Origin: Hemerocallis citrina | Taxonomy: Eukaryota > Streptophyta > Magnoliopsida > Asparagales > Asphodelaceae | Reading direction: 5' to 3' | Length of the DNA stretch: 64,000 bases | Assembly (NCBI GenBank): GCA_017893485.1 | Contig: CM030361.1 | Coordinates: 304,568,822 to 304,632,821 of the forward strand | Shown here: positions 55,565 through 64,000 of the stretch, piece by piece | How the letters are laid out: each line of letters opens with the position of its first letter | Numbering within the stretch: the first letter of the stretch is position 1 | Position numbers and translations under genes: made by a program | The notes under the pieces: generated by a model | What the model was told of the DNA's origin: nothing | Database searches by the model: none | Seen by the model: the letters and a program-made list of their open reading frames with translations, nothing else

Positions 55565-56090
55565 GGGTTGGGTGGGTACCAGGGGTTTCTCTCATGCTAG
55601 TGGGCTTGGAGGTTGCATTCGTGTTACATTGGGGGCAACGGCAAGTTGCAATTGAGGTTGTGGGTGGCAGTAAACGGTTGACAAGATAGGTGATGAGAGA
55701 AATGACACAATATTAACATATTCAGGTCATATTAGATGGTTGCCTGAGGTTTCTCTCGTACCAATGGGCTTAGAAGTGGCGTTTGTGATACCGTTAGGGG
55801 CGGCGGCAGCTGTGGTCGTGGATGGTGGTGACAGTTGATGGTGGCCAAGCTAGGGGATGAGAGCAAGGGCCTAATTTTGACATATTCAAGTCAAATTGGT
55901 CAGATTGGTAAGTGTCTGGAGTTTCTCTCGTGTCATTGAGTTTCTCTTGTGTCATTGAGCCTGGAGATGGCGTTTGTGATATTGTTGGGAGCGACGGCAG
56001 TTGTGGTTGCAAGTGGCAGCGATGATGGACAGTGTACAAGCGAGAGGATGAGAGAAATGATTCAATTTTGACATATTCAGGTTAGATTGG

Positions 56091-56649
56091 CAACTCTGAT
56101 TTCGACCTTACGGCACCAGCAGTGACCAAACTGAATCAATCAGTATGTCACCCTTCTTTGAAGTTTGAACACTTTACTAGTTGATATTCATAGTTCCCTC
56201 GTAAACAAATAAATAGAGGAGGCACGCACGCACGCACGAACGAGGAAAGCTGTTGACAACGAGCCAAAGCACTGTGCAAAGAGGGGCGAGCACGTATCTA
56301 GGAGTGGCAGACGACGCAGGCACTGAAAATGGAACATACTAAATAAAGCATCCATGACCAGAAAAGGAACAAAACACTGAATAATCAACTCAATAAGGAT
56401 ATCCAGCAAGAACAATGAGAAAACAAAACTCACATTTATCCCCCGCCTTTAATTCAGATGGCAACTCCAAAATTAAACTTAAAGGAAGTATCAAAATAAT
56501 ACAATCATTTATATGTATTAATCAAAATGTCACCTCTATTAACATAAGATTTGTAGGATACTAGGATACAATCATATATATTATCCAACATTAAGAACAA
56601 ACACTAGCTATTACACAGTTTCAGCTAAACAGAAATTAATTACACAATC
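56091..56649. other. Intergenic DNA
   Basis: Contains a short (CACG)n run near 56223-56240. No gene recognised. Confidence 0.5.
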
Positions 56650-57137
56650 TAACATAACAAATCAACTTAGAACTTTTCATACTTCATGCACTATCACTCT
56701 TCCAGAACGATACCTTCTGTCACAAAAACTGTATTAATCAATCTGCAATTAAACAAACAATTCAAATTGGTTAATGTACATCACAAAAACTGTGAAACCT
56801 GTAAAGTGCATAAAATTAATGGATTTTTGCAAGGATATCAATTTCTGGAATGCTTCCTAGTTAGCTGTTTCAGGCACTAGGTTGCTGAATTCCTCAGTTT
56901 CTTTTACGTATGTCTTCTTCTTCTTCTTCTTCTTTTTTTTTTTCCTACACTTGGTTGCTTTGCTAGTGAATTGTAATATTTTCCTTATGTATTTAGCGCA
57001 CAAAATAAGATGGAGAGAAGTAGATTTTTACAAGGATGGTAAATGGGAGGAACTATTCTAATTTTAAAACTAAGTTTCTAAAAGGATCCCAGTCCTACAA
57101 ATATGGGATTAACACTGGACATAGTTACAAGTATCAT

Positions 57138-57292
57138 TAGGGTCTAGTAGTAACCCTCTTAGCTAGTGAGCAAGAGATCGGGGATTCAATCCCCGCTTGC
57201 ATCATCTCTTTATTATGAGATTATTGTGAGAGTGTGTGCTGCCGTATGCGTGTGTGGCTACGGCTTTGTTTAACATACAAAATTAAAAAAAA
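57138..57292 (+). mobile_element. tRNA-derived SINE
   Basis: A polymerase III B-box, GATTCAATCCC (57183-57193), sits in the stem-like GGGGATTCAATCCCC. An A-box-like segment lies near 57139-57151 ('tagggtctagtag'). The unit ends in an A-rich tail (57284-57292). It is absent from the paralogous region near 34615. The target duplication is unclear. Confidence 0.72.
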
Positions 57293-58100
57293 GCTGAACA
57301 CAGTTTGGTAAGCATAAAAATCAAAGAGTAATCAGTCGCTTCAACTCGGTTACACTGAAAACTCCCTAACATATATAGTTCAGTAAAAATACTCTGCTGG
57401 ATCAAACTGAAGAAAATTGTGCAGGATCAGTCAACTAGAAGAAGCAAAGGGCTACATCCCATTTAGCCTGAAAGCATTTAAAACACTAGCTTGTGTAAAT
57501 ATAGTTTGGTAATTTGTAATTGATCTCTAGGCTCAATGCTCCAACAAAGTTGATGACTAAAGAAGGCATTCTCTTACACATCTTCTTTCAGATTAAGCAA
57601 CATTGTCATAATTAGGATAATAAAGATGTACCTCATAAATGCTGTGAATGCAGCGCAAGAAGTCGCAAGGAGAGGAAGAAGAGCAGAGTTCATTTCAAGC
57701 ATCACTTTCGACTCTGGTATAAAAAATACAAAAAAAAATGCGTCACTTTCAACATTATGAAATCAATTTGGGTGAGCTTTGTATAAAAGTTTCGTAGTAG
57801 CTACGATAATTTGACCCCTTCAAATGTTTTTTTTTTTTTTTTTCGTCGTGAATACACTGTTGTATTTTTTTAATTTTTTTCCTTCTAAAAGTTACAAATG
57901 AAAGCAGCCAATGCATAAACTAATATAGGCCATTCTCTCAGCCAATGAGTGCATATACTAAAGATTCTGAAAACAAAAACCATACTCTCTAAACTAAATT
58001 GATGAAACAATCCAAACAAATGAATCAGCACCAACTTTACGGGCACGCACAAGTTCCTCTCATTCTCTATTAGTGACTGAGAGTTGTTATAGAAACCTCT

Positions 58101-58107
58101 ATATAAA
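58101..58107 (+). promoter_or_regulatory. TATA box of the cysteine protease gene
   Basis: 'ctctatataaacc' lies 64-70 bases before the ATG and is conserved in the paralogous copy at 35572. Confidence 0.7.
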
Positions 58108-58170
58108 CCAATTCCACCTTCATGTTTAAATCACTTCACTGCATTCCATTACAGTCTTTGTTGCTTAACC

Positions 58171-59430
58171 ATGGCTTCTTCAGCAGCACAAAAGTACCTA
58201 CTTTCAGCCCTACTGATATTTGGTGTCCTGGCTTCTTTATCTACAGCAGCAGCTCGCAATCTGAATGATATTTCTATGAAGGAAAGGCATGAGAAATGGA
58301 TGGCTCAGTATGGACGAGTGTACAAGGATTCAAAAGAGATGGAATACAGGTTCAAGATTTTTCAGGCCAATGTTGAGTTCATCGAAGCATTTAATGCTGA
58401 AGGTAAGTACAAATATAAGCTTGGTGCTAACCAATTTGCCGATCTCACCAATGAGGAATTCAAGGCAAATTATAACGGGTATAGGCCATCCAAGCAAAGT
58501 TTGCCCAAGGAAATGGGAAGCTTCAAGTATGAGAATTTCACAGCAGCCCCAGCGAGCATGGACTGGCGGACAAAGGGTGCTGTCACTCCTGTCAAAAATC
58601 AGGGACAATGTGGTGAGTAAATAACTGAAATTTTACATATAATTAACTCCTTATATACATACTGACCGCCAACGAATCTCAACTTTTTTTTTTCAAACTG
58701 ATGAGCACCATAATTAATTTACTCGCTCATTTCATACTAAATGTGTTGATACTGAAATTTCAAAGTTGTAGGAAGGGTTGAGGAAATTACACTTGTATTC
58801 AGATTACATCGAGATTTATAAAATTCCGTCTCTGTAACAGGAAGTTGTTGGGCTTTCTCTGCTGTCGCTGCAACTGAAGGAATCAACAAGCTCAGCACCG
58901 GCAAGCTCATCTCCCTCTCTGAGCAAGAGGTCGTAGACTGTGACGTTGGCAGTGGAGACGAAGGATGCAATGGTGGTGAAATGGATGGTGCTTTCTCATT
59001 TATCATCAAGAACAAAGGCCTCAATACGGAAGCCAACTACCCTTACACTGCAGGTGACGGAACTTGCAATGCTAAAAAGGCTGCCAACTCTGCTGCCAAG
59101 ATAACAGGCTACGAGGATGTGCCTGCAAACAATGAGGCAGCTCTCCTCCTGGCAGCTGCGAATCAACCTGTTTCTGTTGCTATTGAAGCCAGTGGTTTTC
59201 CCTTCCAATTATATGCAGGTGGAGTCTTCACAGGAGAATGCGGTACTGCTTTGGATCACGGTGTGACCGTAGTGGGATACGGAACAAGCGACGGGACTAA
59301 GTATTGGTTGGTGAAGAACTCGTGGGGTGAGACGTGGGGCGAGAGCGGGTACATTAGGATGGAGAGGGATATCGATGCAAAGCAAGGGCTTTGTGGGATT
59401 GCCATGCAACCTTCCTATCCGACTGCCTGA
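58171..59430 (+). CDS. Papain-family (C1A) cysteine protease, SAG12-like
   Basis: Two exons, 58171-58612 and 58841-59430, with GT/AG borders (GTGAGT donor, 'taacag' acceptor) give 343 residues. A signal peptide (about 1-27) leads to an I29 propeptide with an ERFNIN-type helix ('[18 protein letters not shown]', '[16 protein letters not shown]') and '[12 protein letters not shown]'. The mature enzyme begins near '[20 protein letters not shown]'. Catalytic residues are C150 in CGSCWAF, H287 in '[11 protein letters not shown]' and N307 in '[10 protein letters not shown]', with oxyanion Q144. No granulin domain is present. The intron lies just before the catalytic Cys codon. It is a vacuolar or secreted protease likely involved in senescence or stress proteolysis, by family. 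All key residues are intact. Its broken paralogue is at 35635. Confidence 0.95.
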
Positions 59431-61486
59431 AAGAAATTAGTTTACTGGTGTAGTTGCTTGTTTGATGCATATATGTATATGTTTCTCATGCAGTTTAGTT
59501 ATTTGAAATGTGATATTCTTGTGTGTGAGAGTTGTGGTTTATGATTTCAGCAAGAAATGGGTAGGTTGCTTTAATTCCTTGTATGTAAATATGTTCCTGT
59601 AATTGAATATGTATCTATAAAATATATTATTTACCACATATACGTCGGACGGACGGGTTTGACCAGGTCAGCCAACAAAATCTCAATTTTTTATCAACCC
59701 TTTAAATAGTTTAGAGGTGTTTACTATGTTGAAAAATTATAGAGGGGTTTAATTGCGCTGACCCAATAGTTCAGGAGTATTTTCTACAACTTACCAAGTT
59801 ATCAATTACATCATGTACATATAATGTTATATTCTAAAGTTTATCTCTCTTGCTCTCCGTGAATATTTCTGAAATATATATCTAAATCATTGCAATATAA
59901 GAGATGATGAACACCGAGGAAGTTGACGAGGACAAGTCAGTTGTAAAAGGAGGTGCAGATGTGAGTCGAACTACCAAAGAGTTTCAGAATGAGTGCCGAC
60001 AATGCTGAATCGGAAGCTATCGGAGAAGTCGATTAGGCTTCTGCCGATCTTGGTGAGGAGATCAAGAGGGAGTGAGGATCAATGGGGTAGTGATTCTTCT
60101 GACATTGGAAATTTGGGGAGCATGAGCTGAATGGAGTTTGATTTGGGAATTAGGGTTTTGCATCAGAATGTTATTTAACGCGTACAGGATGGTTTGAGTT
60201 AGTTAACTGATCTATCTGTAGTTTAAAACTTTGCAAGGGTTGTTTGCATCATTGGTAATGGTGGCTAGTTTGAAACTTTGCTTGGGTTGTCATGATTTTA
60301 TAGAAAAGTTCAAGAGCGTTTTCTGAAATTTCTCCAAGTGCTCTTAGATTTTTAGTCCCACATCCGCGGGGAGCCAAGATTATCATGCTTCGCAGCTTAT
60401 AAATTGATGTGTTATGCTTGTAAGATCCGAAACCGAACCTGAAAAGGAATGGGTAGCTATTTTTTGTAAGGACATGGACCCGACTTGGTTTTCATGGTGT
60501 TCTCGGTTTTCATGGTGTTCTCACGGTTCCGGGTCCAGGTCCAATTGTTGAACCCATAGAAGGCCAGGTCCGGGTAGTGAAGAACCTGATCCGATAAGAC
60601 CCGATACCAGTGCTAATTAGGGTAGTTGAAAACATTGAAGATGCTTCTCTAAATTTAGTTAGGGTAGTTTGTAATTGGAATGAAGTGGCGAGTCCAAAGT
60701 GGTTGCTCAATGCTCCAACAAATTTTGATGACTTTATGCAGACAAATTTTTTTGTGCAGACATCTTATCTCAACTTAGGTAGCATCCTAAACACAATTAC
60801 GATAACAGGATAATAGAAAGCTTTGAATCCACACTTGCATCAGACTACGACCTAATGTAAAATATTTTTATTAAAAAAATCTGTTCATTTACCATCTATG
60901 TTTGGCTACAACTAATTTTCTATTTTACATGGTATTGATAAGGAAAACTAAGAAATATCACATCCATTACACTGCATTGCAACAACTTCAGTACACCTCT
61001 CTATAAGAAGAAAATTTACACACTAGTTCATCAGCTATATCAACATAACAGTGACACTGGATTATCGACAAGGGCACAAATCATAGATTCAGCACCTCAG
61101 ACTTGGCAATCACATCAACAGAAAACCTAGTTGGATTTTAGAGAGAGAATACAACAAATACAAGCTACATACCATGAGAAAGGTGATCGAGATATCTTGT
61201 ATATGTTGAGTTGTTAACAAGACGGCTCTCTCTTCTATAACTGTCCCTCAGATCAAATTGTATGAACCAACTGTGGATTTATCTTACAAAGAACTGCTTC
61301 TGGTGGTTTGCCTGAATCCTTTCCAATACTTTTTCTTTCTTAAAAAAATGAAGGCTTACACGCAATTGATTCGCTAATGCATCAGGATACAAGCACTACC
61401 GCGACTCTTATCTTGATACGCTACTGGACAACTCAAAAATGAACTGGGCCCTTCAGAAAGTCGAGTTACTCTGCACCAACTACAAA
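59431..61486. other. Intergenic DNA between protease and GOT1-like genes
   Basis: 59431-59640 is the protease 3' flank. 60430-60610 contains 'gggtcc...ccgggtagtg' words like degenerate hAT ends. 60110-60180 resembles a leader but has no frame. No gene is recognised. 61000-61486 probably includes the 3' UTR of the GOT1-like gene. Confidence 0.45.
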
Positions 61487-64000
61487 TCACACAGGTACTC
61501 TTTTGCCTCTGTAACGATCAACAAACTGCTAGGAGAAAATAAATGATTTTACATAATGCAACTAATTGAGCTTTTAAGCAGCAGTTCAAACAAGAATATA
61601 GATTGAAATTCTTGGTGTTTCTTACCGGGATCACCCAACCAAGAATAGGAATCCTCTGTATGAAAACTGCCAGAGTAGGCCAGAAACCGCTGTGCAGTAA
61701 ATCAAGTTGCAATTAGTGAAACGGAGAGCAGAACATAAAAGGTATACACATCTGCCTTTTTTGTCCAAAAGTATTTATTTATTAAAGAAAACGATAACTG
61801 CACATTAAAGGGATTTGACAAATTGATGTAAATAATATAACAACTTGCTACATTGCTTTGTTAGATGGTCCACGGTCTCCAGACACTGGATTTAGTATTA
61901 TCTGTAGACGCTAGCAAACACAAGGAGGCCAAGGGCCAACCCAGAAAAAAAATAAAACAGAAGGATATGAAGAATGAACTTACCTAGGGGGGTTGCCGCC
62001 ACTGTTGCCGTCTAAGGTTAAAAGGATTGAGAGAGAAAGGAGTAGAAATTTTCAGATATATATATATATATATGATGTGTTGTTTCTCTCAACCAGCGAA
62101 GCCTCCTTAAGTAAGTTCTTTCAATATTCTCCCTTCTTTTTTGTTTTGTTCTTTTTCCACAAAGAAGGATGGCGGCCAAGGGCGAAGCCAGAACAATTTT
62201 GTCAGGAGGGCAAGAAAAAATCCTATGATTACATATAAATATATAGGTGTTTTTTCATAATTTTTAGGGGACCAAACCATAAAATTTAATATATTTAAAG
62301 GGGGGTTTTCAAAATTTTCAAAAATTTTAGGGGGGGAGGCCTCCCCGGGCCCCCACATACCTCCGCCACTGATGGCAGCCACCTAGACAGCATTTAACCA
62401 CAGTGACTGGATCAGACATGCTTTTATCCTATCCATAAAAATTGAAATTAGCAATTGTCTCATTCCGAATATGTTATTGATTCCCTTTGTAGAAAAAACA
62501 TATGGATCTTAGATAAAACCATTAGACATGTCACATAAGTAGATCTTAATTAACACCATAATTTTGGAAGATTTTAAAATATCAGTCCCTAACAAATCTA
62601 TTTTTGTTTTCAAAAGCATCCCTAACAAATCTTATATTTATATGTTGGTCCAATAGATATTGTTATTTAGATACCATCCTTCAAAATCCTGGTAACTAGG
62701 CATCAGTCGTCTGTGATATATTGTTATTAACATATGATATAGTCCTTCTCAATGTGGCATCTGTGCATCAGTAGATCCTTATTCGGCTGTTTCATATTAC
62801 ATATTAGTCCCTCAAAAAGGCTATTAGTGAGTGGGTTCCAAGAAAGTGATACAGAATATTTGTCAGGGACAGGTTAGTCCATCACATATTGTTATGGTAT
62901 GTACATATAGTCCTTCACAATACAAGCAGAATAAGGTGGTCCACTCCTCTCCTCTCTCTGCCTGCTCCGCACTGTATAGACTAAGGATCATGGGCTGGTT
63001 TAATGCTAGAACACTGGTAGCATTCTTTTCCAGGTTGGGTTTTGAGTTTCAAAGTTTCAAGATCTCCGCCTGAGCAAGAAAATGGATGCGCTAACATTGA
63101 ACGGCTTTCGTGCTGGCGCACTTGTCAATTGCTAGTTGAATATGAGCATATATGTATTGAGACTCAATTGTCCTAACATAGCTGCTTTGAATTACATATT
63201 AGTCACTCAAATGAGCAATTAATGCAAAGGTCCCATTGTGACAGACTAATACCGGAACATCAAATTCCTAAGAGGGAGGGACTACTATATAAATTACAGA
63301 CTTAGTTAGACTAATATATTAAAGAAAACGTTGATCAATCCCTTCGTGAGTTTGTTTTTGCTAAGAGAAGAAAAGTATACGTCATAGATGTACAGACAAA
63401 TCCAGCAGTTATCAAAAACCGCAAGTTCTTTAACAAGCCATCCACAGCATGTACTTGACTGAAACAATAATTTTAAACCCCCCCCCCCCCCCCCCCCCTC
63501 CCCCACCCAAAAAAAAAACTGTACCTGAAGAGTACAATGAAACCATATGTCTCCAAGATCATGCCAATGATAGCCCAGCCAATGAGAACCAAGAAAAAGC
63601 CAACACCAAATGAAATTGTCCCCTACCAAAAATATGCAGGGGGCATAAATAAAGATGTAATGAAAACTGCAGGGTGAAACCAAGGAAAAAATATATGAAA
63701 AAAATGCATATAGATAAGATGAACCTTGTAGTTTTTAGGTTTGGCAAAAAATTGTATGGTAGATTTCAGCCCGATAGTCAACATCACCCCTGAAATGAAG
63801 AGGATCTGACAAATACCACATACACAAAATTACAAACTGAGGAAGCAAATAGCATGAAAGAAATAACAGTAAGAAGAAAATGGATTGCAGAGAAGTAGAA
63901 CACACATACATTTCCCATGGCTAGAAGACCTTTGTCAAATAGGAAAATGACCCCAAGAAAGGAGAAGAATATCCCAAATCCAGTCAGACCTAACCCAATC
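61487..64000 (-). CDS. GOT1/SFT2-like Golgi vesicle transport protein (3' part)
   Basis: Five exons on the minus strand, in order: 63910-64000 ('IGLGLTGFGIFFSFLGVIFL', partial, runs off the window), 63725-63805 ('ILFISGVMLTIGLKSTIQFF'), 63525-63622 ('GTISFGVGFFLVLIGWAIIG'), 61626-61689 ('GFWPTLAVFIQRIPILGWVI'), 61487-61525 ('FVDRYRGKRVPV', stop). All junctions have GT/AG and phases that join into one frame. The four hydrophobic segments match the small four-helix GOT1/SFT2 membrane proteins of ER-Golgi traffic. The usual 'QQP..RSF' residues between the last two exons are missing here, so an extra micro-exon or an isoform is possible. The start codon lies beyond 64000. The intron between 61690 and 63524 holds a hAT MITE and a long C-tract. 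Confidence 0.9.
62177..62372. mobile_element. hAT-type MITE in a GOT1-like intron
   Basis: Starts CAAGGGCGAAGCC and ends CCTCCGCCACTG (reverse complement CAGTGGCGGAGG). It is flanked by ATGGCGGC (62169-62176) and ATGGCAGC (62373-62380), an 8-bp target duplication with one change. 196 bp, no ORF of its own. Confidence 0.78.
62381..63470. other. Intron sequence with 'tagtccctca' repeats
   Basis: 'atattagtccctca'-like words recur (62797, 62888, 63192) and suggest a decayed repeat. No coding exon recognised. Confidence 0.4.
63479..63505. repeat. Poly-C homopolymer followed by A-run
   Basis: About 20 C with one T break, then CCCCACCC and a run of A. It lies 20 bases from a GOT1-like exon. The length is doubtful. 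Confidence 0.9.

Larger units (their letters stand above)
54362..56090. repeat. Tandem repeat, about 175-bp unit, 4 copies, split by a solo LTR
   Basis: Units at about 54362-54545, 55570-55725, 55726-55900 and 55905-56085 share 'tttctctcgt', 'ggcttggagatg', 'gcaacggcag', 'gatgagagaaa' and 'ttgacatattcagg'. Divergence between copies is moderate. One unit is separated from the rest by the solo LTR. Confidence 0.85.
56650..58170 (+). repeat. Protease upstream region, duplicate of 34380-35634
   Basis: Homologous to the region before the broken paralogue, in the same orientation. It carries a SINE that the other copy lacks and lacks that copy's LINE. Confidence 0.85.

Noticed and set aside
57183..57193. 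Functional tRNA gene
   Set aside because: Only a B-box with no complete cloverleaf; the A-rich tail and absence from the paralogous copy indicate a SINE.
59900..60180. Possible gene 5' end ('gaattagggttttgc')
   Set aside because: No sustained frame, splice site or domain follows.

Overview
This window is nuclear DNA of a flowering plant, most likely a eudicot. It carries intron-containing plant genes, very AT-rich intergenic DNA, and dense nested transposable elements (MULE, hAT, Helitron, Copia, L1-type LINE, SINE). The species cannot be named from the sequence. A 500-base N gap (35903-36402) and three long G/C homopolymers mark assembly weak points.

Host genes are few. They are a PMEI/invertase-inhibitor-like gene (20944-21483, +), a TIR-NB-ARC-TPR gene of the XTNX/TNP class (27917-31934, -), a papain-type senescence-associated cysteine protease (58171-59430, +) with a broken paralogous copy beside the gap (35635-35902, +), and the 3' part of a GOT1-like Golgi transport gene (61487-64000, -).

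Layout. 1-3780: MULE 'A' with one transposase ORF between two clusters of short inverted modules. 3788-4393: two foldback elements. 4870-14430: a LINE split by an 8.7-kb terminal-inverted-repeat element, itself split by a 6.6-kb Copia element, with a 70-bp satellite. 15123-16384: LINE with target duplication. 17375-19039: a GC-rich non-coding retroposon with target duplication. 19856-20560: decayed hAT. 22256-25688: a complete-ended hAT element carrying exons of two host genes and a nested Helitron. 32326-34298: Helitron and LINE. 34380-35902: a duplicate of the cysteine-protease upstream region. About 36403-49140: a large mirrored composite 'B' with a FAR1/MULE transposase (+) and a plant-mobile-domain gene (-) converging on a core of telomere-like and 'ACATGTAG' minisatellite DNA. 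49233-56090: LINE remnant, degenerate Copia, solo LTR and 175-bp tandem repeats. 56650-64000: duplicated protease region, protease gene and GOT1 gene.

Most notable pattern: MULE A and composite B, whose genes and outer motifs differ, share one subterminal module, CCGTT-N9-AACGG. I count 24 copies by eye, with the nine-base spacer constant in all of them. In A the module is flanked by ATG/CAT, in B by TTAAC/GTTAA. B is also mirror-symmetric around a core bounded by opposite-facing GGGTTA arrays. These are the best candidates for an undescribed organisation.
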